From NCBI RefSeq assembly GCF_001894785.1, contig NZ_BCWW01000003.1, forward strand, positions 496,001 to 560,000: a stretch of DNA of 64,000 nucleotides, in the 5' to 3' direction. A program made the position numbers and the translations under genes. The stretch is from Rhodococcoides fascians NBRC 12155 = LMG 3623 (lineage in GTDB: Bacteria > Actinomycetota > Actinomycetes > Mycobacteriales > Mycobacteriaceae). A model generated the notes under the pieces. That model had not been told where the DNA came from. It saw only the letters and a list, made by a program, of their open reading frames with translations, and did no database searches. Numbering within the stretch: the stretch's first letter is position 1; every line of letters begins with the position of its first letter. This document shows positions 18,114 through 27,650 of this stretch, piece after piece.

Positions 18114-19232
18114 CTACCGGATCAGGTCCCAGCCGTCGACGGAGTCGGGGGTGCGCGGTTCGGGGCCGGTGTAGAGGGCAGCCGGGCGCACCAACTTGCC
18201 CAGGCGCTTCTGCTCGAGAATGTGAGCACACCAGCCGGCGGTACGCCCGCAGGTGAACATTGCGGGCATCATGTGCGCGGGCACCTCGGCGAAGTCGAGG
18301 ATCACGGCGGCCCAGAACTCGACGTTGGTCTCGATGGCTCGATCGGGGCGGCGTTCGCGCAGTTCCGTCAACGCGGCTTGTTCGAGCGCGGCGGCAACCT
18401 CGTAGCGCGGAGCGTTCAGGCGCTTGGCGGTGGCGCGCAGCACGCGGGCTCGGGGGTCCTCGGCGCGGTACACGCGGTGCCCGAAGCCCATGAGCTTCTC
18501 CTTGCGGTCGAGGATCCCGGTGATCAGCGCACGGGCGTCGCCGGTCTTCTCGACTTCTTCGATCATGGGCAGTACGCGGGCCGGCGCGCCGCCGTGCAGC
18601 GGGCCGGACATCGCGCCGATGGCACCGGAGAGACATGCTGCGACGTCGGCTCCGGTGGAGGCGATGACTCGGGCGGTGAACGTCGACGCATTCATGCCGT
18701 GTTCGGCGGCGGAGACCCAGTAGGCGTCGATGGCGGCGACGTGGGCGGGGTCGGGCTCGCCCTTCCAGCGGACCATGAAGCGCTCGGTCACGGTGGCCGC
18801 CTGATCGATGCGGCTCTGGGGCACAGCGGGCTGGTAGATCCCGCGAGCGGACTGCGCGACGTAGGACAGCGCCATCACCGAGGCGCGGGCCAGGTTGTCG
18901 CGGGCGGTGCTGTCGTCGATGTCGAGTACCGGCTGATACCCCCAGATCGGAGCGAGCATCGCCAGGCCTGCTTGCACGTCGACGCGGACGTCACCGGTGT
19001 GGATGGGCAGGGGGAACGGCTCGGCCGGTGGCAGGCCGCGGCCGAATTCCCCGTCGACCAACAGCGCCCACACATCGCCGAAGGTGACGCCCTGTGCAAC
19101 CAGTTCCTCGATGTCGACTCCGCGGTAACGCAGTGCGCCGCCGTCCTTGTCGGGCTCGGCGATGTCGGAGGTGAAGGCGACCACACCTTCGAGACCGGGA
19201 ACGAAATCTTCGGGAACGTGTTGAACAGCCAT
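18114..19232 (-). CDS. citA: Citrate synthase 2 (CitA)
   Basis: 372-aa citrate synthase of the CitA branch (M. tuberculosis Rv0889c). Active-site histidines are visible in AAEHGMNAS (H178), [12 protein letters not shown] (H213) and [14 protein letters not shown] (H252). The position of the catalytic Asp is Glu here (NVEFWAA against NVDFYTG in GltA), which I recall as usual for this branch; oxaloacetate condensation may therefore be slower, or 2-methylcitrate synthesis may be involved. It is divergent from pdxH. ATG at 19232 with GGGAG 9 nt upstream. Confidence 0.88.
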   Translation of the reverse strand: MAVQHVPEDFVPGLEGVVAFTSDIAEPDKDGGALRYRGVDIEELVAQGVTFGDVWALLVDGEFGRGLPPAEPFPLPIHTGDVRVDVQAGLAMLAPIWGYQPVLDIDDSTARDNLARASVMALSYVAQSARGIYQPAVPQSRIDQAATVTERFMVRWKGEPDPAHVAAIDAYWVSAAEHGMNASTFTARVIASTGADVAACLSGAIGAMSGPLHGGAPARVLPMIEEVEKTGDARALITGILDRKEKLMGFGHRVYRAEDPRARVLRATAKRLNAPRYEVAAALEQAALTELRERRPDRAIETNVEFWAAVILDFAEVPAHMMPAMFTCGRTAGWCAHILEQKRLGKLVRPAALYTGPEPRTPDSVDGWDLIR

Positions 19233-19322
19233 GGTCTGTGGACTCCCTCGTCGCGACTGCGCCCGGCTCTGCGCCGCATCCGGGCGTGCTTGCGGAAACC
19301 ATAGCGAGCTTTTACGCGGGAG

Positions 19323-19328
19323 TAGCGT
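19323..19328 (+). promoter_or_regulatory. -10 box (TAGCGT) for pdxH operon
   Basis: TAGCGT lies 8 nt before the GTG at 19337 and supports that start over the upstream in-frame ATG at 19238. Confidence 0.55.
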
Positions 19329-19336
19329 CTGGGTTC

Positions 19337-19984
19337 GTGTCTGCAGACGAACAGCGCCTGGCCACCATGCGAGTGGACTACGGCGAGCCCAAGGATCTCG
19401 ACGTCGACGCCCTGAGCGACGGCTGGTTGCCACTGGCCCGGCAGTGGCTCTCGGACGCCGTTGCTGCGAATCTGCCCGAGCCCAACGCGATCGTGCTCGG
19501 GACGGTCGACGCTGCCGGTAGGCCCGCGACCCGAACCGTCCTGTGCAAGGACCTCGACGCCGAGGGCGTGGTGTTCTACACCAACTACGACTCGGACAAG
19601 GGCCGAGCATTGGCGTCGACGCCGTACGCGTCCATCACCTTTCCGTGGATCGGCATCGCCCGTCAGCTCACCGTCCGCGGACCGGTCATTAGAGTCGACC
19701 GCGACACCACCGAGGCGTACTGGCGGACGCGACCGCGCGGCTCGCAGCTGGGCGCATGGGCGTCGGAGCAATCGCGAACCGTCGTGTCTCGCGACGCTCT
19801 CGCCGCGCAACTGGCCGAGGTCACCGCGACGTTCGACGGACGCCAGGTGCCGGTACCGCCGAACTGGGGCGGCATCCGCGTCGAACCGGAGATCGTCGAA
19901 TTCTGGCAGGGTCGAACCAGCCGGATGCACAACAGAATTCGAGTGATGCCGGCGAGCGGTGTGATCGAGCGACTGCAACCGTGA
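19337..19984 (+). CDS. pdxH: Pyridoxamine 5'-phosphate oxidase
   Basis: 215-aa FMN enzyme that oxidises pyridoxamine/pyridoxine 5'-phosphate to pyridoxal phosphate. Canonical tracts are [33 protein letters not shown] (FMN phosphate binding), [18 protein letters not shown] and the C-terminal [14 protein letters not shown]. The length from the GTG at 19337 matches the usual ~215 aa, whereas a start at 19238 would add 33 residues unlike the family. First gene of a four-gene overlapping operon; PLP supply next to serC is metabolically sensible. Confidence 0.93.
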   Translation: MSADEQRLATMRVDYGEPKDLDVDALSDGWLPLARQWLSDAVAANLPEPNAIVLGTVDAAGRPATRTVLCKDLDAEGVVFYTNYDSDKGRALASTPYASITFPWIGIARQLTVRGPVIRVDRDTTEAYWRTRPRGSQLGAWASEQSRTVVSRDALAAQLAEVTATFDGRQVPVPPNWGGIRVEPEIVEFWQGRTSRMHNRIRVMPASGVIERLQP

Positions 19985-21312
19985 GCGGGCTGCGCGGCAT
20001 CCTGGCCGACACGACCCCGCTGAAGACTCCCGCATATCGCCGCCTGTGGCTGGCGAACATCGTCACCGTCATCGGCGCGCAGCTCTCGATCGTCGCTGTG
20101 CCGCAACAGGTTTATCAGATCACCTTGAGCTCGGCCTACGTCGGCTTGACGGGCGTGTTCGCCCTGGTGCCCCTCATCGTGTTCGGGCTGTGGGGCGGGG
20201 CGCTCGCCGACGTGATGGACCGCCGAACCTTGTTGATGATCACCACGTTCGGTTTGATCGGAACATCGGCCCTGTTCTGGTTGCAGGCGTTCCTGCAACT
20301 GAACAACGTGTGGATCGTGTTGGTGCTGTTGGCAGTTCAGCAGGCCTTCTTCGCCGTCAATCAGCCGACCCGCAGTGCGATACTGCCGCGAATCCTGCCC
20401 GCGGGGCAGTTGCCCGCCGCGAACTCTCTGAACATGACGGTGATGAACTTCGGTGCCATCGCCGGTCCGCTCAGTGCAGGCATCCTCATCTACTACATCG
20501 GACTGGAGACGCTCTACCTGATCGACACCATCGCACTGTTCGCCACGCTGTGGGCGGTGATCAGGCTGCCGGGCATTCCGCCGGCCAAGTCCGGTCAACG
20601 CGCCGGATTACGTTCGGTGTTCGAGGGTTTCGCGTACCTCGCTACCCAGAAGGTGCTGCTGGCGTCGTTCGTCGTCGACATCATCGCCATGGTGTTCGGG
20701 ATGCCTCGGGCGCTGTTCCCGCAGATCGCCCACGACAGTTTCGGGGACCCGGCCTCGGGTGGGCCGGTGCTGGGCATGCTGTTCGCGGCGATGTCCGCGG
20801 GAGCTGTGCTCGGTGGAGTGTTCTCCGGTTGGCTACCGCGCGTGCGGCGTCAAGGCCTTGCGGTGTTGATCTGCATCGTCGTCTGGGGCGTGGCGATGAT
20901 CGGATTCGGGCTCGCCGTCGGTGCGGCGACCGACGGAGCGACGACGGTTGCCCTGTGGTTCGCACTGGCGTTTCTGGCGCTCGGTGGCGGTGCCGACATG
21001 ATCTCGGCGGCGTTCCGCAGCACGATGCTGCAGACGGTGGCGACCGACGAGATGCGCGGCCGACTGCAAGGCGTCTTCATCGTCGTCGTCGCGGGAGGGC
21101 CCCGGATCGGCGATGTTCTGCACGGCGCGGCAGCGGCCTCGGTGGGGACGGCCGCGGCCGCCGCAGGAGGTGGTGTGCTGGTGGTCATCGGTGTCTCGAT
21201 CGCAGCCCTCGCGCTACCGGCATTCATTCGCTACCGGGTCGGCGCAATCGTCGGTAGCAAGACGGTGGACGACACCGTCGTGGACAATGGCTCGCATGGC
21301 TCCCACAGCTGA
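19981..21312 (+). CDS. MFS transporter, EntS/TMS type
   Basis: 443-aa, ~12-helix transporter of the same branch as the protein at 4334-5638. Loop motif [19 protein letters not shown] follows helix 2, and [20 protein letters not shown] is typical of the C-terminal half. The GTG start overlaps the pdxH stop by 4 bp and the gene overlaps the epimerase gene by 17 bp, so it is part of the pdxH operon. Substrate unknown; vitamin B6 vitamers or sugars are possible from context only. Confidence 0.82.
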   Translation: MSGLRGILADTTPLKTPAYRRLWLANIVTVIGAQLSIVAVPQQVYQITLSSAYVGLTGVFALVPLIVFGLWGGALADVMDRRTLLMITTFGLIGTSALFWLQAFLQLNNVWIVLVLLAVQQAFFAVNQPTRSAILPRILPAGQLPAANSLNMTVMNFGAIAGPLSAGILIYYIGLETLYLIDTIALFATLWAVIRLPGIPPAKSGQRAGLRSVFEGFAYLATQKVLLASFVVDIIAMVFGMPRALFPQIAHDSFGDPASGGPVLGMLFAAMSAGAVLGGVFSGWLPRVRRQGLAVLICIVVWGVAMIGFGLAVGAATDGATTVALWFALAFLALGGGADMISAAFRSTMLQTVATDEMRGRLQGVFIVVVAGGPRIGDVLHGAAAASVGTAAAAAGGGVLVVIGVSIAALALPAFIRYRVGAIVGSKTVDDTVVDNGSHGSHS

Positions 21313-22225
21313 GGCGCAGACGTATTCGTTGACGAGCGGCAAGTATCGCGCCGACGTCGCTGCTGTCGGAGCGGGCCTGCGGGTCCTCGAGTACGACGGC
21401 TCACCGCTCACCGAAACGTGGGAGGCGGGCACCAAGCCGCCGCTGTCGGCGGGACTGGTGTTGGCCCCGTGGCCCAATCGAACGGCCGACGGAACGTTCA
21501 CGTTCGAAGGCGTCGAACATCGGTTGGAGATCACCGAACCGGCCCGCAACAACGCGAGCCACGGTTTCGTCCGACGGGTGGAGTGGACTCTCGACGAGCA
21601 CACCGAGTCTCGCGTCGAGCAGAGCGTGGACATCGGCACGCACGAGGGTTGGCCGTTCTCGTTGCGATTGACGGTGGCACACGAGCTGTCCGACGACGGT
21701 CTGACGGTGACCGCGTCGGCGACGAACACGGGCGAATCGGCTGCGCCGTACGGAATGGGATTCCATACCTACGTGCGTGTCGGGGACGTACCCCTCGACG
21801 AATGCACGCTCGAACTGTCCGCGGGTACGCGGCTGCCGCTCGATCCGGTACGCAATCTGCCCGTAGGGCTTTCGGTGCCGACGGCCGATACCGAGTACGA
21901 CTTTCGGCAGCCTCGGAACCTCGAGGGCGTGCAGCTCGACACTCCGTTCAGTGCCTCGGTGCCGGACGTAGACGGACGCGCGAAGCACACACTGCGTGGC
22001 CCCGACGGCACCGCGACGGTGCTGTGGACCGACAGCAACTTCGGGTGGGTGCAGGTGTTCACCGCCGATCCCGCCAACGATCAGGCGTACCCGGATCGGG
22101 GACGTGCGTTGGCGATCGAACCGATGACCTGCCCGCCCGACGCGTTGAATTCCGAGATCGATCTGATCGTGCTCGACCCGGGGCAGACCTGGTCCGGCAG
22201 CTGGGGAATGGAGTACGAGAAGTGA
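21296..22225 (+). CDS. Aldose 1-epimerase family protein
   Basis: 309-aa beta-sandwich protein that would interconvert alpha and beta anomers of an aldose. GLVLAPWPNRTADGTF carries the N-R substrate motif, NNASHGFVR the first catalytic histidine, and MGFHTYVRVG the second; a Glu near EPMTCPPDALN completes the site. Cytosolic. It overlaps the MFS gene by 17 bp and the sugar kinase by 4 bp, giving a transport-mutarotation-phosphorylation set after pdxH. Confidence 0.85.
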   Translation: MAPTAEAQTYSLTSGKYRADVAAVGAGLRVLEYDGSPLTETWEAGTKPPLSAGLVLAPWPNRTADGTFTFEGVEHRLEITEPARNNASHGFVRRVEWTLDEHTESRVEQSVDIGTHEGWPFSLRLTVAHELSDDGLTVTASATNTGESAAPYGMGFHTYVRVGDVPLDECTLELSAGTRLPLDPVRNLPVGLSVPTADTEYDFRQPRNLEGVQLDTPFSASVPDVDGRAKHTLRGPDGTATVLWTDSNFGWVQVFTADPANDQAYPDRGRALAIEPMTCPPDALNSEIDLIVLDPGQTWSGSWGMEYEK

Positions 22226-23193
22226 CGATTCTGGTGTGCGGCGAAGCATTGGTGGATCTGGTGCCGGTGCACGAGGGGCCGCTGCTCTCACCGAAACTCG
22301 GCGGCGGGCCGTTCAACGTCGCCATCTCGATCGGTCGGTTGGGGTCGCCGGTTGCCTATCTCTCCCGCATCTCTCGCGACTCGTTCGGCGAGCAGATCCT
22401 GGCGAGTCTGCGCGATGCCGGTGTCGACATCTCGTGGGTGCAGCGCGGTGACGAGCCGACGACGTTGGCGATGACGACCCTCGCCGAGGACGGCAGCGCC
22501 GAGTACTCGTTCTACGCCGATGGCACGGCCGACCGACTTGTTGCCGATCCCGGTGATCTGCCCGACGAGATCAGTGTCCTGTCCTTCGGCACGTTGTCGT
22601 TGCTGTACGAGCCCGGCGCGTCGGTGTACGCCGAACTGCTGCATCGAGCTCGGTCCGCGGGCAAGCTGACGATGCTCGACCCCAACATTCGCCCGGCCGC
22701 CATCGACAGCACCAGCGGCGACATCACCGCCGACGGATTCCGCGATCGCTTTCGCTCGTGGTTGCCGAGCATCGACATTCTCAAGGTGTCCGAGGACGAC
22801 TCGTACTGGCTGGGGCTGGGCACGCAGGGCACCACCGTCGACGACTGGCTCGCCGCCGGGGTGACCGCGGTGGTCATGACCCGCGGCGGGGACGGTATCT
22901 CGGTGTTCACCGCGTCCGGAGAGACGACGGCCACGGGAGTGACAGCAGCCGAGGAGGTGTCGGTACCGGGCGTTGCCGTCGACGTCGTCGACACGATCGG
23001 CGCTGGTGACACCGTGCACGGCGCACTGTTGAGCTACCTGGAAAAAGAGACCATTATCACATCGAAAGCGGTACAGGGGATGACCGGGGAGGATTGGCGG
23101 CAAGCTCTTTCGTTCGCTGCCACGGCAGCCGCGATCACGGTTTCACGACCCGGTGCCGACCCTCCCTGGGCGTCCGAGGCACCGAGAGACTAG
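22222..23193 (+). CDS. PfkB-family sugar kinase (fructokinase-like)
   Basis: 323-aa ribokinase-fold kinase. The N-terminal LGGGPFNVAISIGRLG (PfkB signature 1 region) and the C-terminal DTIGAGDTVHGALLSY (signature 2, with catalytic Asp in GAGD) are intact. VCGEALVDLVP at the start is typical of fructokinases. It phosphorylates a sugar, probably fructose, using ATP. GTG start in a 4-bp overlap with the epimerase. An insertion (ETIITSKAVQGMTGEDW) before the last helix is longer than usual. Confidence 0.85.
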   Translation: MTILVCGEALVDLVPVHEGPLLSPKLGGGPFNVAISIGRLGSPVAYLSRISRDSFGEQILASLRDAGVDISWVQRGDEPTTLAMTTLAEDGSAEYSFYADGTADRLVADPGDLPDEISVLSFGTLSLLYEPGASVYAELLHRARSAGKLTMLDPNIRPAAIDSTSGDITADGFRDRFRSWLPSIDILKVSEDDSYWLGLGTQGTTVDDWLAAGVTAVVMTRGGDGISVFTASGETTATGVTAAEEVSVPGVAVDVVDTIGAGDTVHGALLSYLEKETIITSKAVQGMTGEDWRQALSFAATAAAITVSRPGADPPWASEAPRD

Positions 23194-23263
23194 TTTCACT
23201 AGCGACGTTAGAACTGTCCGTTTTAAGTACGTGTCCGTTACACGAGTTCGAGAGGGACCATTC

Positions 23264-24562
23264 GTGCCCGCTGAGAATGATGCCAAAGCCACCCTCACCT
23301 ACCCCGGTGGCGAATATTCCATGTCGATTGCCGAGGCCAGTGAAGGCAACAACGGTATCGAGCTGGGAAAGCTGCTGGCGACCACCGGCTACACGACGCT
23401 GGACGGCGGGTTCGTCAACACCGCGTCCACCAAGTCGGCCATCACGTACATCGACGGTGACGCGGGGATCCTGCGCTACCGCGGTTACCCGATCGAACAG
23501 CTTGCGGGCAAGTCGTCGTTCATCGAGGTCAGCTACCTGTTGATCTACGGGGAGCTGCCGTCCGAGGACGAGCTCGAGACGTTCACCGACCGCATCCGTC
23601 GCCACACGTTGCTGCACGAGGACCTCAAGCGTTTCTTCGACGGCTTCCCGCGCAACGCCCACCCGATGCCGGTGCTGTCGAGCGCGGTCAACGCACTGTC
23701 GGCCTACTACCAGGATTCGCTCGAGCCCAACGATCCCGAGCAGGTCGAGCTCTCCACCATCCGTCTGCTGGCCAAGCTGCCGACCATCGCGGCATACGCC
23801 TACAAGAAGTCGGTCGGTCAGCCGTTCCTGTACCCGGACAACTCGAAGAGCCTGGTCGAGAACTTCCTGCGCATGACGTTCGGCTTCCCCGCCGAGCCGT
23901 ACGAGGTCGATCCCGAGATCGTCAAGGCACTCGACATGCTGCTCATCCTGCACGCCGATCACGAGCAGAACTGCTCGACGTCGACGGTTCGCCTCGTCGG
24001 ATCCTCGCAGGCCAACCTCTTCACCTCGATCTCCGGCGGCATCAACGCGCTGTGGGGCCCGCTGCACGGCGGTGCCAACCAGGCCGTGCTCGAGATGCTC
24101 GACAAGATCAAGGCCGAGGGCGGCGACGCCACCGACTTCCTGCGTCGAGTGAAGAACAAGGAAGACGGCGTCAAGCTCATGGGCTTCGGACACCGGGTGT
24201 ACAAGAACTTCGATCCGCGCGCGACGCTGGTCAAGGAAACCGCACACACGATCCTGGGCAAGCTGGGCAACGGCGACGAACTGCTCGAGATCGCACTCAA
24301 GCTCGAAGAGACCGCGCTGACCGACGACTACTTCGTCGAGCGCAAGCTGTACCCCAACGTCGACTTCTACACCGGCCTGATCTACCGCGCGATGGGCTTC
24401 CCGCCGCGCATGTTCACGGTGCTGTTCGCGATGGGCCGTCTCCCGGGCTGGATCGCGCACTGGCGCGAGCAGAACGAGGACACCACCGGCAAGATCGGCC
24501 GTCCGCGCCAGATCTACACCGGCTACACCGAGCGCGACTACCAGGACGTCAGCTCCCGCTAG
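23264..24562 (+). CDS. gltA: Citrate synthase, main TCA-cycle enzyme
   Basis: 432-aa type II citrate synthase, orthologue of mycobacterial GltA2 (Rv0896). Conserved sites: [45 protein letters not shown] and NVDFYTGLIYRAMG with the catalytic Asp. It condenses acetyl-CoA with oxaloacetate in the cytosol. The GTG at 23264 follows GAGAGGGA at a normal distance, excluding the longer frame that starts at 23153 inside the sugar kinase. A strong hairpin follows the stop. Confidence 0.96.
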   Translation: MPAENDAKATLTYPGGEYSMSIAEASEGNNGIELGKLLATTGYTTLDGGFVNTASTKSAITYIDGDAGILRYRGYPIEQLAGKSSFIEVSYLLIYGELPSEDELETFTDRIRRHTLLHEDLKRFFDGFPRNAHPMPVLSSAVNALSAYYQDSLEPNDPEQVELSTIRLLAKLPTIAAYAYKKSVGQPFLYPDNSKSLVENFLRMTFGFPAEPYEVDPEIVKALDMLLILHADHEQNCSTSTVRLVGSSQANLFTSISGGINALWGPLHGGANQAVLEMLDKIKAEGGDATDFLRRVKNKEDGVKLMGFGHRVYKNFDPRATLVKETAHTILGKLGNGDELLEIALKLEETALTDDYFVERKLYPNVDFYTGLIYRAMGFPPRMFTVLFAMGRLPGWIAHWREQNEDTTGKIGRPRQIYTGYTERDYQDVSSR

Positions 24563-24574
24563 CTCTTGCTGCAC

Positions 24575-24615
24575 GACAACGCCGCCGACTCCTCTCGGGA
24601 GCCGGCGGCGTTGTC
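24575..24615 (+). terminator. Hairpin terminator after gltA
   Basis: GACAACGCCGCCG (24575-24587) pairs perfectly with CGGCGGCGTTGTC (24603-24615); CTC/GAG inside the loop extends it. No T-run follows, as often in Actinobacteria. Confidence 0.8.
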
Positions 24616-24637
24616 GTTGTCGCCTGCGTATCCCGCC

Positions 24638-24690
24638 GAGTTCGCAGTTACGCAGGTGATATGGCCACTCTTGGCTGCATAACTGCGATC
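24638..24690. repeat. Palindromic intergenic element B1
   Basis: GAGTTCGCAGTTACGCAG (24638-24655) is the near-complement of CTGCATAACTGCGATCTC (24673-24690 region), two mismatches over 18 bp, around a 19-nt loop. Same layout and outer sequence as element B2 that follows. Confidence 0.7.
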
Positions 24691-24710
24691 TCGCTGCGTG
24701 AGGGCCGAGT

Positions 24711-24782
24711 GCGCGCGTCGAGTTCGAAGTTATGGACGAGATTCGGCCGGAATTCGTCCATAACTTCGAGTTCGCGGCGCGC
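24711..24782. repeat. Palindromic intergenic element B2
   Basis: Nearly self-complementary over 72 bp: GCGCGC ends, then GAAGTTATGGACGA (24726-24739) against TCGTCCATAACTTC (24754-24767), with ATTCGGCCGGAAT at the centre. It ends at the base before the minus-strand stop codon of the amidohydrolase (24783-24785). It shares the GAGTTCG-N-AGTTA-Y-G / CATAACT frame with B1. Confidence 0.75.
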
Positions 24783-25583
24783 TCAGGCGTCGAAGTGCTT
24801 GCGGTTCTTCAGCACTGGCAGGTTCTTGCGCACGGCGTCGACCAACTCGGTATGAATGTCGATCGTCAGCATTCCGGGTGTCGCGTCGAGTTGGCCGAGG
24901 ATCTCGCCGGTGGGGGAGCAGACGATGCTGTGGCCGACGCCCAGCGGGGCATTGCCCTCGGCGGCAGCAGGTTCGGCTTGATCGCAGGCCGCGATGAATG
25001 TTGTCGAGTCCAGGGCGCGTGCGCGGGCGAGCAGGGTCCACTGCTCCACTTTGCCGTCACCCGATCCCCAGGACGCGGGTACCACGACGAGTTCGGCACC
25101 GAGGTCGCCGAGTTTCTGGAACAGGGCAGGGAAGCGAATGTCGTAGCAGGTCGCGAAGCCGACGCGGACTCCCGCGATATCGAGCACGAGCGGGTCGGAA
25201 CCCGGTGCGACGGTATCGGATTCGGCGAATCCGAACGCGTCGAACAGATGAATCTTGTCGTAGCTCGCATCGACGCCCGGGCCGGTGACGAGCAGTGTGT
25301 TAGTCACCCTGTCGTCGGGCGCGGGAGTGAACATTCCGGCGACGACGGTGATGCCGGCGTCGGACGCGATCCGACGAACGGTCTGTGCCCATTCGCCGTC
25401 CAGTGGCTGCGCGAACTTTCGGATGGGTCCGCCGAAGCAGCGCATCATCGCCTCCGGGAACACGACGAGGTCCGAGCCTGCGTGCGCCGCGGCGCGGGTG
25501 TGGGTCTCGACGAGTTCGAGGTTCTCGGTGGGGTTTTCGCCACTGGTGATCTGGGCCAGGCTGATGCGGATAGTCGAGCTCAC
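24783..25583 (-). CDS. Carbon-nitrogen hydrolase (nitrilase superfamily)
   Basis: 266-aa amidase-type enzyme with the Glu-Lys-Cys triad in order: VVFPEAMMR (Glu), SYDKIHLFD (Lys) and FATCYDIRFP (Cys), plus the second Glu in GDGKVEQWTLLARARAL. It hydrolyses the amide of a small acid; the specific substrate is unknown. The GTG at 25583 follows CAGGAG; the longer in-frame start at 25655 lies beyond the shared operator and inside the divergent gntR gene. Likely repressed by that GntR protein. Confidence 0.85.
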   Translation of the reverse strand: MSSTIRISLAQITSGENPTENLELVETHTRAAAHAGSDLVVFPEAMMRCFGGPIRKFAQPLDGEWAQTVRRIASDAGITVVAGMFTPAPDDRVTNTLLVTGPGVDASYDKIHLFDAFGFAESDTVAPGSDPLVLDIAGVRVGFATCYDIRFPALFQKLGDLGAELVVVPASWGSGDGKVEQWTLLARARALDSTTFIAACDQAEPAAAEGNAPLGVGHSIVCSPTGEILGQLDATPGMLTIDIHTELVDAVRKNLPVLKNRKHFDA

Positions 25584-25616
25584 GGTGTGACTCCTGGTTT
25601 CGTCGGGGGAAGACAG

Positions 25617-25633
25617 GTATACATATCGTATGC
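25617..25633. promoter_or_regulatory. Candidate GntR operator, copy 1 (GTATAC-N5-GTATGC)
   Basis: GTATAC-ATATC-GTATGC between the divergent amidohydrolase and gntR genes, covering the gntR ATG (25630). The same 6-5-6 pattern recurs at 27651-27667. The halves are inverted (GTATAC against the complement GCATAC, 5 of 6). Confidence 0.65.
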
Positions 25634-26271
25634 AACCACTGTCGGGGAGGGACAAGGCGTACCAGTTCGTCCGTGATCAGGTGTTGTCGTCACCGGCCGC
25701 CACCGGCACTTTTCTGAACGAACAGGAACTTGCGACTCGAATCGGCGTATCGCGCACGCCGGTGCGTGAGGCGTTGCTGATGCTGCAGTCCGAGGGTCTG
25801 GTCGAGATGGTGCCCAAGCGCGGTGCCCATGTGCCGGCGATGTCCGGACGACAGATCGGCGAATTGATGGATCTGCGCGGCGTTCTGGAACGGCACGCGG
25901 CGTCGCGGGCGTTGCGTGCCGGTGACGCTCCGATCGCGGCGATGCAGCATGCGTTGCATCAGCAGGAGCTGCTGATGAACTCCGACAGCACCGACGCTCC
26001 CAAGGAATTCATCGACTGGGACGGGACGTTCCATCAGAGTTTGATCGATTCGGCGGGCAGTGATCTGCTCTCGCGCACGTATGCCGGTTTGCGGGCGCGT
26101 CAGCTCCGAGTGGGCTTGAGTGCGTTGTTCACCGCCGCCAACCGGCAACACCGAGTGTGCGCCGAGCACCAGGCCATCATCGACGCACTGAGTGCCGGCG
26201 ACGAGGGCCTGGTGCACGAGAAGATCGACGCTCACCTCGAGGTCACGCTTCAGACTCTGTTGCGCGCGTAG
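25630..26271 (+). CDS. GntR-family regulator, FadR subfamily (FCD domain)
   Basis: 213-aa repressor. N-terminal winged helix: LNEQELATRIGVSRTPVREA with the GntR signature and LVEMVPKRGAHV wing. The C-terminal all-helical FCD domain (~75-210) has the metal/ligand histidines in DWDGTFHQSLID and EHQAIIDAL and the final HLEVTL. It should bind an organic acid inducer. It is divergent from the amidohydrolase and convergent with the MHS transporter (29-bp overlap). The operator covers its own start codon, which implies autorepression. Confidence 0.88.
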   Translation: MQPLSGRDKAYQFVRDQVLSSPAATGTFLNEQELATRIGVSRTPVREALLMLQSEGLVEMVPKRGAHVPAMSGRQIGELMDLRGVLERHAASRALRAGDAPIAAMQHALHQQELLMNSDSTDAPKEFIDWDGTFHQSLIDSAGSDLLSRTYAGLRARQLRVGLSALFTAANRQHRVCAEHQAIIDALSAGDEGLVHEKIDAHLEVTLQTLLRA

Positions 26272-27592
26272 CGTTTTCGTGCTGCTGGCCCAGCAGCACG
26301 TAGTGCTCGTCCTCGGTGGGGTCCGGGTTGCGTCCGAGGGCGAGGCCGACGAGTGTCACGGCACCGACGACGACGATGTACCCGGCGATCGGCACCCAGC
26401 TGTCCGTCTTGTCCAACAGGTAGACGAAGATCAGCGGGGCCATCGCACCACCGAAGACACCGGCGATCGTGTACGCCAACGAGCTGCCGGTGGAGCGCAA
26501 CCGAACGCTGAACTGCTCGGTGACGAATGCTGCCTGTGGCCCGTACATGAACGAGTGGAACGCCAGGCCCACAACCACACCCAGGATCAGCAGCGGTAGC
26601 GATCCTCCGCCGATGACGAGGAAGAAGATCGCACTCCACGCGACACCGCCCACGGCTGCGACGCCGTAGACGAGGCGTCGGTTGATGCGATCGGACACCG
26701 CTCCGGCGAGCGGGATCAGGCCGAGTTGGCATGCCGACCCAATCAGAATGGCGGTCAGTACCTCACTGCGCTCGAAGCCCAACTTCTGTGTGCCGTAGGT
26801 GATCGAGAAGACGGTGAACAGCGCGTAGATGACGTCCGGTGCGACACGAGACATGATGCCAGCCACCAGGGGTCGTAGCTCGGTCTTGAACACTTCGCTG
26901 ATCGGTGCCTCGGATCGTTCGCCGCTTTCCTGCAGCGCCTTGAACACCGGGGTGTCCTCGAGCTTCAACCGGATCCACAGACCGAATCCGACGAGTACCG
27001 CGGAGAACAGGAACGCCACGCGCCATCCCCAGGACTCGAACTGCTGGTCGGTCAATGTCAGCGTCAGAACGGCAAGTGCGCCGTTGGCGAGCAGGTTGCC
27101 TGCGGGTGGTCCGATCTGTGCTGCCGAGGACCAGAATCCGCGTTTGCGGGGATCGCCGTATTCGCTCGACAGGAGAACGGCTCCGCCCCATTCGCCGCCG
27201 ACGGCAACGCCCTGACAGAAACGCATCGTGACGAGAATGATCGGTGCCGCGATGCCGATGGAGTCGTATCCGGGGATCAGGCCGATGGCGAACGTCGTGA
27301 CGCCGATCAACATCAGGGTGATGACGAGGAGTTGTTTTCGTCCGATGACGTCGCCGAGCCGTCCGAAGACGAACCCTCCGACCGGACGGGCGACGTAGCC
27401 GACGGCGTATGTCGAGAAAGCCAGCAGAGTCCCGGTCAGCGGGTCACTGTCCGGGAAGAAGACCAGCGGAAACACCAGAGCTGCGGCGGCCGAGTAGACC
27501 GCGAAGTCGTACCACTCCAATGCCGTTCCGGTGAGGCTGGCCGCGAAGGCCTTGGCCAGGCCTTTTCTATCTACCGAAACAGGTTCGGTCAT
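26243..27592 (-). CDS. MFS transporter, metabolite:H+ symporter (MHS) family
   Basis: 449-aa, 12-helix symporter of the ShiA/ProP/KgtP group. GTALEWYDFAVYSAAAALVF is the family's first helix, RPVGGFVFGRLGDVIGRK the loop 2-3 motif, and RFCQGVAVGGEWGGAVLL the helix-5 region. MHS members import carboxylates or betaines with protons. Context with an amidase and DUF2848 under one GntR suggests it imports the pathway substrate. ATG at 27592; the intergenic region holds operator copy 2. Confidence 0.9.
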   Translation of the reverse strand: MTEPVSVDRKGLAKAFAASLTGTALEWYDFAVYSAAAALVFPLVFFPDSDPLTGTLLAFSTYAVGYVARPVGGFVFGRLGDVIGRKQLLVITLMLIGVTTFAIGLIPGYDSIGIAAPIILVTMRFCQGVAVGGEWGGAVLLSSEYGDPRKRGFWSSAAQIGPPAGNLLANGALAVLTLTLTDQQFESWGWRVAFLFSAVLVGFGLWIRLKLEDTPVFKALQESGERSEAPISEVFKTELRPLVAGIMSRVAPDVIYALFTVFSITYGTQKLGFERSEVLTAILIGSACQLGLIPLAGAVSDRINRRLVYGVAAVGGVAWSAIFFLVIGGGSLPLLILGVVVGLAFHSFMYGPQAAFVTEQFSVRLRSTGSSLAYTIAGVFGGAMAPLIFVYLLDKTDSWVPIAGYIVVVGAVTLVGLALGRNPDPTEDEHYVLLGQQHENATRATESEA

Positions 27593-27650
27593 GACGACTC
27601 CTTCGTGTGCCTGGGATCACTCTATCCGTTGTACGTGCTCCATACTTGCT

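Noticed and set aside
23135-24574. 479-aa open frame antisense to gltA
   Set aside because: It mirrors the highly conserved gltA gene and has shadow-like composition and no start signal.
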